Origin: Methylobacteriaceae bacterium
GTDB taxonomy: Bacteria > Pseudomonadota > Alphaproteobacteria > Rhizobiales > Beijerinckiaceae
DNA: 64,000 bases
NCBI GenBank assembly: GCA_947444195.1
Contig: CANEZL010000007.1
Location: forward strand, 68,235 to 132,234
Direction: 5' to 3'
In this document: positions 44,947 to 53,798 of the stretch, one piece after another
How positions within the stretch are numbered: the stretch's first letter is position 1
How the letters are laid out: every line of letters begins with the position of its first letter
Program-made: the position numbers and the translations under genes
Notes under the pieces: model-generated
Database searches by the model: none
Seen by the model: the letters and a program-made list of their open reading frames with translations, nothing else
Told to the model about the DNA's origin: nothing

Positions 44947-45813
44947 ATGCACCGCTCAGCCACGATCTCCGCCCGCAGGCGCGGGCTCGTGCGGCCGGGC
45001 CTCTTCGCCGGCCTCCTCGCGCTGGGCTGCCTCGCCTCCGGCGCCGCCCTGGCCGCCGGCTCCCAGTCCTTCGCGGTGCCGATGCCCGCGCCCCTGCCGC
45101 CGGTGCGGGTCATGACGCTCCTCGTCGCCCTGCACCTTCTCGGCGTGTGCTTCGGCCTCGGCGGCGCGACGATGCTCGATTTCTGGATCCTGCGCTGGAT
45201 GCGCTGGGGCCGCCTGCCCGCCGAGATCGCGCGCATCTTCCTGTTCGTCAGCAAGGTGGTCTCGGTCGGGCTCGGCCTCCTCTGGATCTCGGGCCTCGGC
45301 TTCCTCGCCGTCTACGCCTTCGAATCCCCCGACAAGCTCGCCAATCCCAAGCTCTGGGCGAAGGTGGCGATCGTCGTGGTGCTCACCGTCAACGGCCTCG
45401 TCATCCACGCCCTCGTGCTCCCCGGCGTGCTGCGCGACATCGGCCGCCCGATGCTCGAGGGCGTGTCGGGAGTGCGCACGGGCGTGTTCCTGGTCTCGGG
45501 AGCGATCTCCGGCGTGTCCTGGTACAGCGCCTTCGCGCTGGGCCTCCTGCGCGAGTTCAACGGGCAGGTCTCGGGCGGCCTGCTGCTCGCCCTGTGGCTG
45601 GCCGCGGTGGCGGCGGCGTCGCTGGGCGCCTACCTGTTCTGGCTGCACCTGCGCGAGTGGAAGCTGCGCCAGATCGGGGCCGCCCTGCGGGCCTTGGAGC
45701 CGGAGCGGGGGGCGCCCCTCGCCGAGGCCGCCGCCGAGCCCCGCGGCGCGGCGGCCCCGCGGATCCCGGCCGACCGCATCCTCCCCCTCCACCCGGCCGC
45801 CCTGCGCGCGTGA
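44947..45813 (+). CDS. Polytopic membrane protein coupled to gspO, unknown function
   Basis: A 288-residue protein with a signal-like first segment and about six further membrane helices, ending in a charged Pro/Ala-rich tail. It contains HLLGVCFGLGGATMLDFWIL and other helices rich in Gly, but no family was recognised. The ATG at 44947 follows GAGGAGAG. Its stop overlaps the gspO GTG by four bases, so it is translated with the prepilin peptidase and heads the gspO-H-I-J-K operon. A role in secretion is inferred from this position only. Confidence 0.75.
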   Translation: MHRSATISARRRGLVRPGLFAGLLALGCLASGAALAAGSQSFAVPMPAPLPPVRVMTLLVALHLLGVCFGLGGATMLDFWILRWMRWGRLPAEIARIFLFVSKVVSVGLGLLWISGLGFLAVYAFESPDKLANPKLWAKVAIVVVLTVNGLVIHALVLPGVLRDIGRPMLEGVSGVRTGVFLVSGAISGVSWYSAFALGLLREFNGQVSGGLLLALWLAAVAAASLGAYLFWLHLREWKLRQIGAALRALEPERGAPLAEAAAEPRGAAAPRIPADRILPLHPAALRA

Positions 45814-46307
45814 TCCCCGCACTCTCCCTCTCCGGCGCCCTCTCCGGCGCCGCGCTCGTCGCGCTCCTGCCGCTGCCGATGACGCTGCCGGCGAGCCTCG
45901 TCGACCTGCGCCGCCGCATCATTCCGGACGCGCTCAACCTCGCGCTCCTCGGCCTCGGCCTCGCCTTCGCCGCCTGGCGGGAGGGAGCGGGCTGGGGGGC
46001 CGCCTCCGCGCTGGCGCAGGCCGGCCTCGCCTACCTGCTGTTCTGGTCCCTGCGCGCCCTCCACGCGCGGCTGCGCGGGCGGATCGGGCTGGGGCTCGGC
46101 GACGTGAAGTTCATCGCCGCCGCCACCGCCTGGACGGGGCTCGCGGGCCTGCCCGTCCTCATCCTCGCGGCCAGCCTCTCGGCCCTCGCCGCGGTCGGGC
46201 TCGGCGCGCTCGCCGGCCGGCGGATCGCCGCGACCACCCGCCTGCCGTTCGGCCCCTTCCTGGCGCTCGGGCTGCACACGGCCCTGTTCGTCGGGTCGCT
46301 CGCCTGA
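45810..46307 (+). CDS. gspO: Prepilin peptidase, catalytic domain only
   Basis: A 165-residue A24-family membrane protease. The two catalytic aspartates are in DLRRRIIPD and in the conserved GLGDVKF. The N-terminal zinc-binding methyltransferase domain of full-length PilD/GspO is absent, as in CpaA-type enzymes. It cleaves the leaders of GspG-K. The GTG at 45810 overlaps the upstream stop (GTGA), and its own stop shares one base with the gspH ATG. Confidence 0.85.
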   Translation: MIPALSLSGALSGAALVALLPLPMTLPASLVDLRRRIIPDALNLALLGLGLAFAAWREGAGWGAASALAQAGLAYLLFWSLRALHARLRGRIGLGLGDVKFIAAATAWTGLAGLPVLILAASLSALAAVGLGALAGRRIAATTRLPFGPFLALGLHTALFVGSLA

Positions 46308-46768
46308 TGGCCCGCGGGAAGGGGGGCGCCGGCCCGTCCGACGGGTTCACCCTGGTGGAGATGCTGGTGACGCTGGCGGTCCTCGGGCTCGCGGCGGCGG
46401 TGGCGTTCCAGTCCCTCGGGCGCGGCGCCCTCGATCGCCGGGCGGCGGCCCTGTCCGAGACGGTGGCCGCGGAGATCGACCGGCTCCGGGCGGAGGCGAT
46501 CCGGTCGGGGCGGGGCGGGCGCCTCGCCTTCGAGCCGCGCGCCGGCCTGTTCCTGAGCTCCCGCCCCGGCGCGGCGCCGATCCCGGCCCGCGGCGTGCGG
46601 GTCGCGGTGGAGGGCGGCGTGCCGGAGCGGCCGCTGCCAGGCGAGATCCGGCTGCTGCCGGACGGCAGTTCGACGGGGGGGCGCATCGTCTTCTCCGCCG
46701 GCGCGGAGGGGCGGATCCTCACCGTGAGCGCGCTGACCGGCCGGGTCCGGCGCGGGGAGGGGCCCTGA
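46307..46768 (+). CDS. gspH: Minor pseudopilin GspH
   Basis: A 153-residue prepilin-like protein with leader ending SDG before FTLVEMLVTLAVLGL and a C-terminal beta domain of GspH/FimT type. Minor pseudopilins sit at the pseudopilus tip. It overlaps gspO and gspI by one base on each side (TGATG), showing tight coupling. Confidence 0.82.
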   Translation: MARGKGGAGPSDGFTLVEMLVTLAVLGLAAAVAFQSLGRGALDRRAAALSETVAAEIDRLRAEAIRSGRGGRLAFEPRAGLFLSSRPGAAPIPARGVRVAVEGGVPERPLPGEIRLLPDGSSTGGRIVFSAGAEGRILTVSALTGRVRRGEGP

Positions 46769-47175
46769 TGGGCGCCGAGCCCGCCGAGGCGGCCCCGGAG
46801 GCCGGCTTCACCCTCGTGGAGATCCTGGTGGCCTTCGCGGTCGCGGCGGCGGCCACGACCCTCGTCCTCCAGATCGCCGGCACGGTGGCGGGCGGCGTCC
46901 GCCGCGTCGAGGCCCTGCGCGTGGTGGCCGACGAGGCCGAGGGCGTCGCCCTGCGCCGCCTCACCGAGGGTCCGCTCCGGCCGGGCCTCGTGCAGGGGCG
47001 CTTCTCCGACGGCAGCCCCTGGATCCTCAGCGTCGCGGACGTGCGGCCGGGCCACGGCAATGGGGGGCAGGGCGGACAGGCGCGGGTGCCGCCGCTCTGG
47101 CTGCTCCGGGTGAGCCGCGCCGGGCCCGGGAACGAGCCGGTCTACGCCACCCTTGTGCCGGGCCGGATCGAGTGA
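46768..47175 (+). CDS. gspI: Minor pseudopilin GspI
   Basis: A 135-residue prepilin-like protein with the cleavage site PEAG before FTLVEILVAFAVAAAATT. The C-terminal domain is short, with a Gly-rich loop (GHGNGGQGGQ). GspI forms the core of the tip complex with GspJ and GspK. Its stop overlaps the gspJ GTG by four bases. Confidence 0.8.
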   Translation: MGAEPAEAAPEAGFTLVEILVAFAVAAAATTLVLQIAGTVAGGVRRVEALRVVADEAEGVALRRLTEGPLRPGLVQGRFSDGSPWILSVADVRPGHGNGGQGGQARVPPLWLLRVSRAGPGNEPVYATLVPGRIE

Positions 47176-47801
47176 GGCCCGGCCGCGCGGACATCCCGGC
47201 CGCCGCGCCGGAAGCGGAGGCGCGCGAGGCGGGGTTCACCCTCGTCGAGACCCTGGTCTGCCTCGCCCTGGCGGGCCTGATCGGCGTGCTCCTGGTCAAC
47301 GCCGTCCGCGTCGCGGGCAGCGCCTCCGCCGCGGCCGGGTACGCCCGCGGCGCCGAGGAGGTGCAATCGGTCCGCGACCACCTGCGCCGCACCCTCGGCA
47401 GCCTCGCCAAGCGCCGCACGGACGGATCGCGGCCCACGCTCCTCGGCGGTCCGGACAGCCTCACCGCCGTCATCGAGCCCGACCGCACCCTGGAACGGAC
47501 GACCGAACTCGTGGTCACCCTGGCACGGGGCGCCGGCACGGAGCGGGGCCCGACCCTGGTGGAGAGCCGGGCCCTGCCGGAACGGGCGGCGGGCGCGCGG
47601 GGCGAGGTGCTCCTCGCCGGCATCGGCGGGTTCGGGATCCGGTATTTCGGCGCGCTCGCCGACGGGGCCCGGCCGGGCTGGCACCCGGTCTGGCCGAGGC
47701 CCGACCGGCAGCCGAGCCTCGTCGAGATCCAGGTCGCCTTCCCGCCCACGGACCGGCGCCGGTGGCCGCCCCTCCTCATCGCCCTCGACGGCCGGCCGTG
47801 A
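47172..47801 (+). CDS. gspJ: Minor pseudopilin GspJ
   Basis: A 209-residue prepilin-like protein. The leader ends REAG before FTLVETLVCLALAGLIGVL. The C-terminal beta domain has the GspJ-like segment IGGFGIRYFGALADG. It starts with GTG overlapping the gspI stop and ends overlapping the gspK GTG. Confidence 0.82.
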   Translation: MRPGRADIPAAAPEAEAREAGFTLVETLVCLALAGLIGVLLVNAVRVAGSASAAAGYARGAEEVQSVRDHLRRTLGSLAKRRTDGSRPTLLGGPDSLTAVIEPDRTLERTTELVVTLARGAGTERGPTLVESRALPERAAGARGEVLLAGIGGFGIRYFGALADGARPGWHPVWPRPDRQPSLVEIQVAFPPTDRRRWPPLLIALDGRP

Positions 47802-48685
47802 GGGGGCCCGCGGACGGCGAGGACGGCTTCGTGCTGGTCTCGGTGCTGGCGGTGCTCGCCGTGCTCGGGGCGGTGCTGACCGCGGCGACGCTTCAGCTGC
47901 GCTCCGCCACGTCCCTGGTCCAGGCCCGCGCCGAGACCGTGCGGCTCCAGGGCGCGGCGGACGGGATCGCCCGCCTGATCGCCGACGATCTCGACCTCCA
48001 GCGCACCTACCGCACCGCCGGGCTCGGCCTGCCCGAGGACGGGAGCCCGGTGGCCTGCCCCCTGGGACAGGGCCGCAGCGCGCTCCTGTCGATCCAGGAC
48101 CAGGGCCGCCTGATCGACCTCAACACCACGCCGCGGCCGGCGATGGAGGAGGCCTTCCGCCTCCTCGGCGTCCCGGACCGGGAGGCCCTGGCACTGGGCG
48201 CCGAGATCGTGGATTACCGCGACCCGGACGACACGCCGGAGCCCAACGGCGGGGCGGAACGGGCGCAGTACCGCGCCCAGGGGCTCGCCTGGGCGCCGCG
48301 GAACGGCCCCTTCCTCAGCATCGAGGAGATCGGCCGCCTGCCATCCGTGACGCCGGCCCTCGCCCATCGCCTCGCGCCGGCCCTGACCGTGCACAATCCG
48401 GGGGGCCGCTTCGATCTCGCCGGCCTCCTGGGGCGGCTGAACCCCGCCGCGGTGCAGAAGCTGCCGGCCTCCGCCACCCCGGTGCCGTCGCCGCGGCAGT
48501 ATTTCCGCCTCGCGGTGGTGGTGGCCGACGCCCGCGCCCGGGCCGGACGCGCCGTGACGTTCGGTCCCGGCGCCACCGGCTTCGTCGTCTGGCAGCAGAC
48601 GGTCCCGCCGGATCTCGGCGCCGGGGGCGCGCACCCGGCCTGCGCGGCGATCGCGGCGGCCTTCTCGGCCCCGCCGCGGCCCTGA
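47798..48685 (+). CDS. gspK: Minor pseudopilin GspK
   Basis: A 295-residue protein, large as expected for the tip pseudopilin. The cleavage site EDG before FVLVSVLAVLAVLG lacks the Glu at position 5, a known GspK feature. It contains the conserved LIDLNTTPRPAMEEAFRLLG and YRDPDDTPEPNGGAE segments of the family. It is last in the operon. GTG 47798 overlaps the gspJ stop. Confidence 0.85.
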   Translation: MRGPADGEDGFVLVSVLAVLAVLGAVLTAATLQLRSATSLVQARAETVRLQGAADGIARLIADDLDLQRTYRTAGLGLPEDGSPVACPLGQGRSALLSIQDQGRLIDLNTTPRPAMEEAFRLLGVPDREALALGAEIVDYRDPDDTPEPNGGAERAQYRAQGLAWAPRNGPFLSIEEIGRLPSVTPALAHRLAPALTVHNPGGRFDLAGLLGRLNPAAVQKLPASATPVPSPRQYFRLAVVVADARARAGRAVTFGPGATGFVVWQQTVPPDLGAGGAHPACAAIAAAFSAPPRP

Positions 48686-48802
48686 GCGCTTCCCGCGGGA
48701 CGGCCGCCGCGGCGGATAGGGGCTCGGGAGAAGCCGATCCTCCGATAACGGTGCTCCGCCCCTCGGGCAGCGCGATCGCACAGGGCGATCCGATTCTCTC
48801 CG

Positions 48803-48943
48803 CGGTCATTCCAGGACGCTCGCCGAGCGAGCCCGGACCCGAAGGCGCGCGGAGCGTGCAACCCAGGAACACCGCTCTTCCGAACCCAACCGCTTCGGTG
48901 TGCATGGATCTCGGGCTCCGCTCCGCGGCCCCGGGATGACCGG
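48803..48943 (-). repeat. MITE-like palindromic element core, copy C
   Basis: A 141-bp inverted copy of the core, with ends GGTCATTCCAGG and CCGGGATGACCGG. Read on the minus strand it is collinear with the cores of copies A and B. Outer inverted repeats were not recognised around it. Confidence 0.75.
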
Positions 48944-49062
48944 CAGTTCCATCTGCGATCGCCTCCCTCAGCGGGGGAGGGAAGACGCGGAGACGACCGC
49001 CCGAGGAAGGTGAACACGGTGGTCCGTGCCGCGGGAGGTGGCGCGGCGCGGTGCTCATGCGA

Positions 49063-49135
49063 GATCCGCCGCCCCTTCCGGGACGGCGGATCCGCGTCTT
49101 GCGGCCGGGCCCGGATCGCTGCGATCGGGCCCGGC
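49063..49135 (-). terminator. Two hairpins after the copper oxidase gene
   Basis: GCCGGGCCCGGATCG (49104-49118) pairs with CGATCGGGCCCGGC (49122-49135), and GATCCGCCG (49063-49071) pairs with CGGCGGATC (49084-49092). They lie 18 to 90 bases beyond the stop. Neither has a T-run, so they may terminate or protect the transcript end. Confidence 0.5.
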
Positions 49136-49152
49136 ATGCGTCGTTGCGCTCG

Positions 49153-51843
49153 CTACTGCTGGAGCCCTGGGGCCGCGCAGAAGGAGGCATCCTGCTTGAA
49201 CAGGTCGCCGCCGTCCGGCTTCGCGAGGTAGAGGGTGAAGTTCTGGTGGCGCAGGTAGTAGCCCGGCCAGTCGATCGACTCGTAGGAGGCGCAGGTTCCG
49301 GAGTTGCAGCCGCAGGTGCCGGAGAGCGCCGCGCGCTGGTTGAAGGTGGCGCCCCGCTTGAAGATGTCGCCCCCGTCGCTGGTCTGCTGCCAGATCTGGA
49401 AGTTCTGGTGGCGCAGGTACTGGTTGCTGGCCGTCGAGGACATGAAGGACACGCCCTGGCCGGCGAGACCCGCCACCTGACGGAAGGTGGATTGCTGCCG
49501 GTCGCTCGCGCTGGCCGGCGTGATCAGGCGCGCGGCGCCGCCCACATTCGCCACGTAGGTCGCCGGGAAGTTGCTCGATTGCAGGCTCCGCAGCGTGCCC
49601 GTGCTCGCTCCGGCGACGCTCGTGAACGTCTGGTTGGCCCCGCCGTGGCAGCCCCAGACGATCGTTCCTGCCCCGGCCTGCGTGGAACCACCGTAGACGT
49701 CGAGGCAGAGGTTCGATGCGGCCGAGACATAGGCGTTGCCGTTGCCCTGGGCGCGGGCCACCCACGACTGGTTCGTGCCGCCGTGGCAGGTCCACTGGTA
49801 GACCTGCGTGCCGTTGCCGACGGGGCCCGCCAAGCTCATGTCGAGGCACTTCCCGCTGGCGCCGTTCACGAGGGCCGAACCTCCGTTGGCGGCCCGGACG
49901 GTCCAGGATTGTTCGGCGCCCCCCGTGCAGGCCTGCTGGGTGACCGGCGCGCCGTCGCTGGCGTTGCCGGCCGGGACCGCGAGGCACAGCCCGGAATGGC
50001 CGGCCTTGAGCGCGATGCCGCCGGTGCTGCCCGTGCCGCCCGTCCCGCCGCCGCCCGTGCCGTCCCCGCCGGTCCCCCCGCCGCCGGAGCCGCCGCTGCC
50101 GCCGCCCGATCCGCCGGTGCCCTGAGCGGCCGCCACGGGGGCGGCCACCTGCGTCGGCGCCGCGACGCCCGCGCCCAGCGCGACGATCACGCCGGGGGAG
50201 GGCACGCCCTTCTGGTCGATCGCGACGAGCTGGTAGTAGCCGGGAGGCGCGATGTTGCCTGAGGCCGGGGCCTGGACGCTGACGGTGGTGTCCGCCTGCG
50301 TGAAGGCGACCGCGTGGCGGCGCTGGGTGGCGTTGAAGCTGTGCGTGGTCTGGCTCAGGCCCACCAGCACGACCTGGGCGAGGCCGTTCTGCGAGGTCAG
50401 CTCGAACTGCAGGTTCTGCCCGTGCTGCACCTGCACCGTGCTGAGGCTGACGATCTGGGGCCGGGGCGCCAGCGCGGCCTTCCCGTTCACGCTGGTGAAC
50501 AGGTAGGGCGGGTAGTAGGCCTCGGCGTTCTGGTTGTTGACCGGGCCCGGCGCACCGCCGCCGGCCAGGAGCAGCGCGCCGTTCTGCAGCAGGATCGCGG
50601 TGGAGTGGTAGCCGCGATAGACCGCGCCGGAGGCGCCGACCGACCAGCGGCCGGTCTTCGGGTCCCAGATCTCGGACTGGAGGACGGTGTCGCCGTCCCC
50701 GCGGTCGTTGAACTTGCTGCCGCCGGTGACGGCGACCTGGCCGGAGGGCAGCACGGTCGCGTTGGCCCAGGCGCGGCCGACGCTCATCGGCGCCGTATCC
50801 GCCACCGCCGGCGTGCCGCCGTTGATGTCGATGGTGGTGGCGCGGCTGCTGGAGAGGAAGCCGCTGCCGTTGTCGTAGCTGTTGCCGCCCACCTGGAGGA
50901 TCTTGCCGGTGTCGTACATGGCGGCGGTGGAGACGGGGCCGACGTTCGGCGCGTCGAGGGCCGAGCTGGCGTTGCGCTGCGGCTCCTTGAAGTTCATCGC
51001 CGTGACCGCGCCGTTCCCGGCGGGGTCGAGGTACCACATCTTCTCGGAGGTGATGCCGAAGACCTTGCCGTTCGGCGCGATCCAGGCCCGCGGATACCAC
51101 CAGCGATTGTTGTCGGGCCCGAACGCGTCGCGGCTCTTGGCGCCGAACAGGCTGCGCCAGTTGGCCCCGTCATACACTTCCGGCGTCATCCCGGTCATGT
51201 AGCCCTTGTCGATGCTGCCCTGCGGGTCGGCCCAGCCGCCGAGATAGGGATACGAGCCGCCCATGATGATCTGCTGCCCGTTGGGCAGGGTGAGCATGGT
51301 GGAGTAGTAGCGGTCGGCGGCGGTGCGGGCGGCGATGGCCGTCACCTTGCTGCCGGTGCTGTCGAGGACGACGCTGCCCTTGTCGTTGCCGTTGTCGAAG
51401 ATGCCGCCCGAGATCAGGAGCGAGCCGTCCGGCCGGAAGGCCTGGGCCGCGCAGAAGCTGTTGATGCCCACCACGCCCCCGAGGGTGGTGTGGCCCCCCT
51501 GCGCGAAGCCCTTGTAGGGGTCCCAGATATCGAAGGTCCGGCCGTCCTGGGTGCCCGGGTTGCCCAAGGGCGTCCCGAACGAGACCACCTTGCCGCTCGG
51601 CAGCAGGCCCAGCGCGATGGCGTTCATCGGCCAGTCCTTGAGGCCCGACCACATGCCCATCGTGGGGGCGGTGTCGGGGATCGCGAGGCCGGCCAGCAGC
51701 GGGTCGGCCACCGGGTTCACCACGACCCCGAACTTGGCGGCCTGGGCGGGCAGGGCGCAGGTCGCCAGCATGGTCGCGGACAAGAGCGCCGCGTCGCGCA
51801 TGCGCCTCCGGACCCGCCCCTCTGCCTTCGTCACGTTCATCAT
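49153..51843 (-). CDS. Copper radical oxidase with ricin and AbfB modules
   Basis: An 896-residue secreted protein. A signal peptide (about 1-36) precedes a kelch-type beta-propeller and C-terminal domain of the galactose/glyoxal oxidase family (about 37-560). The putative metalloradical site is complete: Cys 131 (NSFCAAQ), Tyr 180 (DRYYSTM), Tyr 412 and His 413 (GYHSTAILL) and His 501 (TTHSFNATQRR). A Gly/Ser/Thr linker (about 576-609) leads to a ricin-type domain (about 610-745) and an AbfB-type domain (about 750-896). It probably oxidises an alcohol or aldehyde on a polysaccharide and makes H2O2. ATG 51840 is an alternative start. Confidence 0.82.
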   Translation of the reverse strand: MMNVTKAEGRVRRRMRDAALLSATMLATCALPAQAAKFGVVVNPVADPLLAGLAIPDTAPTMGMWSGLKDWPMNAIALGLLPSGKVVSFGTPLGNPGTQDGRTFDIWDPYKGFAQGGHTTLGGVVGINSFCAAQAFRPDGSLLISGGIFDNGNDKGSVVLDSTGSKVTAIAARTAADRYYSTMLTLPNGQQIIMGGSYPYLGGWADPQGSIDKGYMTGMTPEVYDGANWRSLFGAKSRDAFGPDNNRWWYPRAWIAPNGKVFGITSEKMWYLDPAGNGAVTAMNFKEPQRNASSALDAPNVGPVSTAAMYDTGKILQVGGNSYDNGSGFLSSSRATTIDINGGTPAVADTAPMSVGRAWANATVLPSGQVAVTGGSKFNDRGDGDTVLQSEIWDPKTGRWSVGASGAVYRGYHSTAILLQNGALLLAGGGAPGPVNNQNAEAYYPPYLFTSVNGKAALAPRPQIVSLSTVQVQHGQNLQFELTSQNGLAQVVLVGLSQTTHSFNATQRRHAVAFTQADTTVSVQAPASGNIAPPGYYQLVAIDQKGVPSPGVIVALGAGVAAPTQVAAPVAAAQGTGGSGGGSGGSGGGGTGGDGTGGGGTGGTGSTGGIALKAGHSGLCLAVPAGNASDGAPVTQQACTGGAEQSWTVRAANGGSALVNGASGKCLDMSLAGPVGNGTQVYQWTCHGGTNQSWVARAQGNGNAYVSAASNLCLDVYGGSTQAGAGTIVWGCHGGANQTFTSVAGASTGTLRSLQSSNFPATYVANVGGAARLITPASASDRQQSTFRQVAGLAGQGVSFMSSTASNQYLRHQNFQIWQQTSDGGDIFKRGATFNQRAALSGTCGCNSGTCASYESIDWPGYYLRHQNFTLYLAKPDGGDLFKQDASFCAAPGLQQ

Positions 51844-51895
51844 GGTCGTCGCGCGTCCTTGGTTGAAACTCGGTTGGGGAAGCTGGTGGAGGGGT

Positions 51896-52516
51896 TCAGG
51901 GCCCGGGGGAGGCCGCCGCGTCCCGTCGCGCGTCGAGGCCGCCCTCGAAGGTGCGCAGCAGGGCGATGTCGCGGCCGAGCCGCGGGCCGTCGACGGGATC
52001 GCCGCCATAGGTCATCGCCACCTGGCCGCGCCGGTCGAAGAGCAGGATCTGCGGGGGCGGCTCGGGCAGGGCGGCGGCGGGGTAGCGCAGCAGCGCGGCG
52101 AGGCGCGCCGTCCCCTCGGGGTCGTTCGCGAGGAAGCGCAGGGGCGAGGCGGCCCCCACCACGCCCTCGGCGAAGGCCCGGAGACGGCCGGCATCCCGGG
52201 CATCGCCCATCGCGAGCGCGAGGAACACGGCGCCGCCGCGCAGCCCACGGGCCACCGCGTCGAGGTCGCGCGCCCGCAGGATGCAGACGACGGAGCAGTC
52301 CTCCGCCACGAAGGAGACCACGACGACCTTGTCGCGGAGATCCTCGGCGGCGAGCGCCCGGCCGTGCTGGTCGATGCGCCGCGCGCCGCCGGCGCCCGAC
52401 AGGAGGTCGCCGAGATCGCTCTGCCCCGGCGTCCAGCCCTCCGGCGCCGGCCGAACCGGCGCGGGAAGGCAGGCGACGCAGAAAGCAAGTGTTATCGTGA
52501 ACAAAAAGCTTTTCAA
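51896..52516 (-). CDS. SCO1/SenC-like thioredoxin-fold copper protein
   Basis: A 206-residue exported protein beginning MKSFLFTITLAFCVACLPAP, a signal peptide or possible lipoprotein leader. The thioredoxin-like fold carries CSVVC (Cys 74 and 78), matching the CxxxC copper site of SCO proteins. The distal histidine usual in SCO copper sites was not found. TTG 52516 is chosen for the signal peptide; TTG 52573 would add 19 residues without a ribosome site. The gene lies 52 bases before the copper radical oxidase on the same strand, so it may supply copper or reduce cysteines for that enzyme. Confidence 0.65.
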   Translation of the reverse strand: MKSFLFTITLAFCVACLPAPVRPAPEGWTPGQSDLGDLLSGAGGARRIDQHGRALAAEDLRDKVVVVSFVAEDCSVVCILRARDLDAVARGLRGGAVFLALAMGDARDAGRLRAFAEGVVGAASPLRFLANDPEGTARLAALLRYPAAALPEPPPQILLFDRRGQVAMTYGGDPVDGPRLGRDIALLRTFEGGLDARRDAAASPGP

Positions 52517-52811
52517 CGCCGCCGAATCCCGTATTCCCGGCTCGATCGCCGTGGTCCGGAACCTAAGCGGCAAAAGTTGATAGTCTGTATTCGAGATTCG
52601 ATGGGCATTCGTGCCTAACGAATCATTTCGAATATCGGCGATGTCGAGATCTGAAGCTCAGGACAAGATTTCATCGAAACGTCATCGCCCGATCTTCGCG
52701 CTGATCGCCGCGACGCGCGGCCGATCCTGTCCCGCGGTGGATGACCGGAGGTCGATGCCCGTCGTTCCCGGGCCATGCGCCCGAAGATCCGCGCGGCCTG
52801 CGCCGCACGCC

Positions 52812-53294
52812 CTATGCCGGACCGGCCTCGTCCTCGGGGGTCCCGGGTTCGGCGGCCCCGTCCCGGCCACGCGTTTCCCGCCAGGCCCGGTCGCGCGCGG
52901 CCTGCGCCGCCCGCAACGGCGCGGTCTCGGCCTGCTGGCGGGCCTGGACCTCGCGCAGGCGCGCCTCCTCGCGGCGCGCCTTCCGCTTCAGGTGCGCGAG
53001 GTTGGCCGCCTTCTGCGCCCGGATCTCCGCGACGGTGATCGGATCCGTGCGCAGGGGCGCCTTCTCCCAGGGGCGCGGCCGCCGCTCCGGTGCCGGGCCG
53101 CGGGTCCGGCCCGATGCCGGGCGCGCCGTGCCCGCATCGGCGATCCGGAGGGCCTCGCTCAGGCTGAGGCCGGCGGCCTCGGCCACGCGGCGGGCCGCGG
53201 CCTCGCCCGCCGCGCGCTCCCCCGCCGTGGCGCCGCGCTCCATCACCGCGCGGCACTTGGCGAAGCGGGCGCGATCCAGTTCGGGCTCAGGCAT
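52812..53294 (-). CDS. Uncharacterised basic protein, DUF2786-like
   Basis: A 160-residue protein. Residues about 10-50 (AGEAAARRVAEAAGLSLSEA) resemble the DUF2786 motif; the remainder is a highly charged Arg/Ala/Glu helix (about 85-145), likely a coiled coil. No enzyme motif is seen. Function is unknown. It is a single leftward gene before a 500-base gap. Confidence 0.55.
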   Translation of the reverse strand: MPEPELDRARFAKCRAVMERGATAGERAAGEAAARRVAEAAGLSLSEALRIADAGTARPASGRTRGPAPERRPRPWEKAPLRTDPITVAEIRAQKAANLAHLKRKARREEARLREVQARQQAETAPLRAAQAARDRAWRETRGRDGAAEPGTPEDEAGPA

Positions 53295-53798
53295 CCGTCC
53301 CGCGCATTCCGGTGCAACCCTCGACGGTCCCGCGCGCGGACGATCCGCTGCGAGGCGCTCCGCTGCGGGGCGCTCCGCCTGCCTTAGAACGCTTTCCGCG
53401 TGCGTGGACCCCGGTCCGTCGCGCGAGCGAGGGGACAGGGCGCGCGGACCGGGCGCCGGTGGGGAGCGCCCTCGCGCGCGTGCGGCAGCGCACCAACAGA
53501 TCCCCCGCGCTGCACCATCCAGTCATCGGCCGTACAGCAAAGGTGCCATAAAGCGGCTTGATCGGCGGCGCAGGGTCGGCCGCGCGCATCCCCGGCCCGG
53601 TCCGCACGAGCGGAGGGATAAGGGGAGCGTTTGCGGGGCGTTAACAGGTTGCTCGGAATTTGATCGGCATTCTTCCCGTGGAACCGACCCGAAAACAGGC
53701 CTGCCGCTTGCTTGGCTCTTCCGCCCATCTCGCATGCGCGAAGGCCGCGGCCCGCTCCCCCGCCGGCGACGGCGCTACGACATTCAGGAGAGAGATCC
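53295..53798. other. Gene-free region before the DUF2218 gene
   Basis: About 500 bases. From about 53630 it is less GC-rich and presumably holds the promoter of the rightward gene. No specific motif or repeat was recognised. Confidence 0.5.

Larger units (their letters stand above)
48686..49152. other. Gene-free stretch between gspK and the oxidase gene
   Basis: Contains copy C of the dispersed element (48803-48943) and two hairpins after the convergent oxidase gene. No coding frame is supported. Confidence 0.6.
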
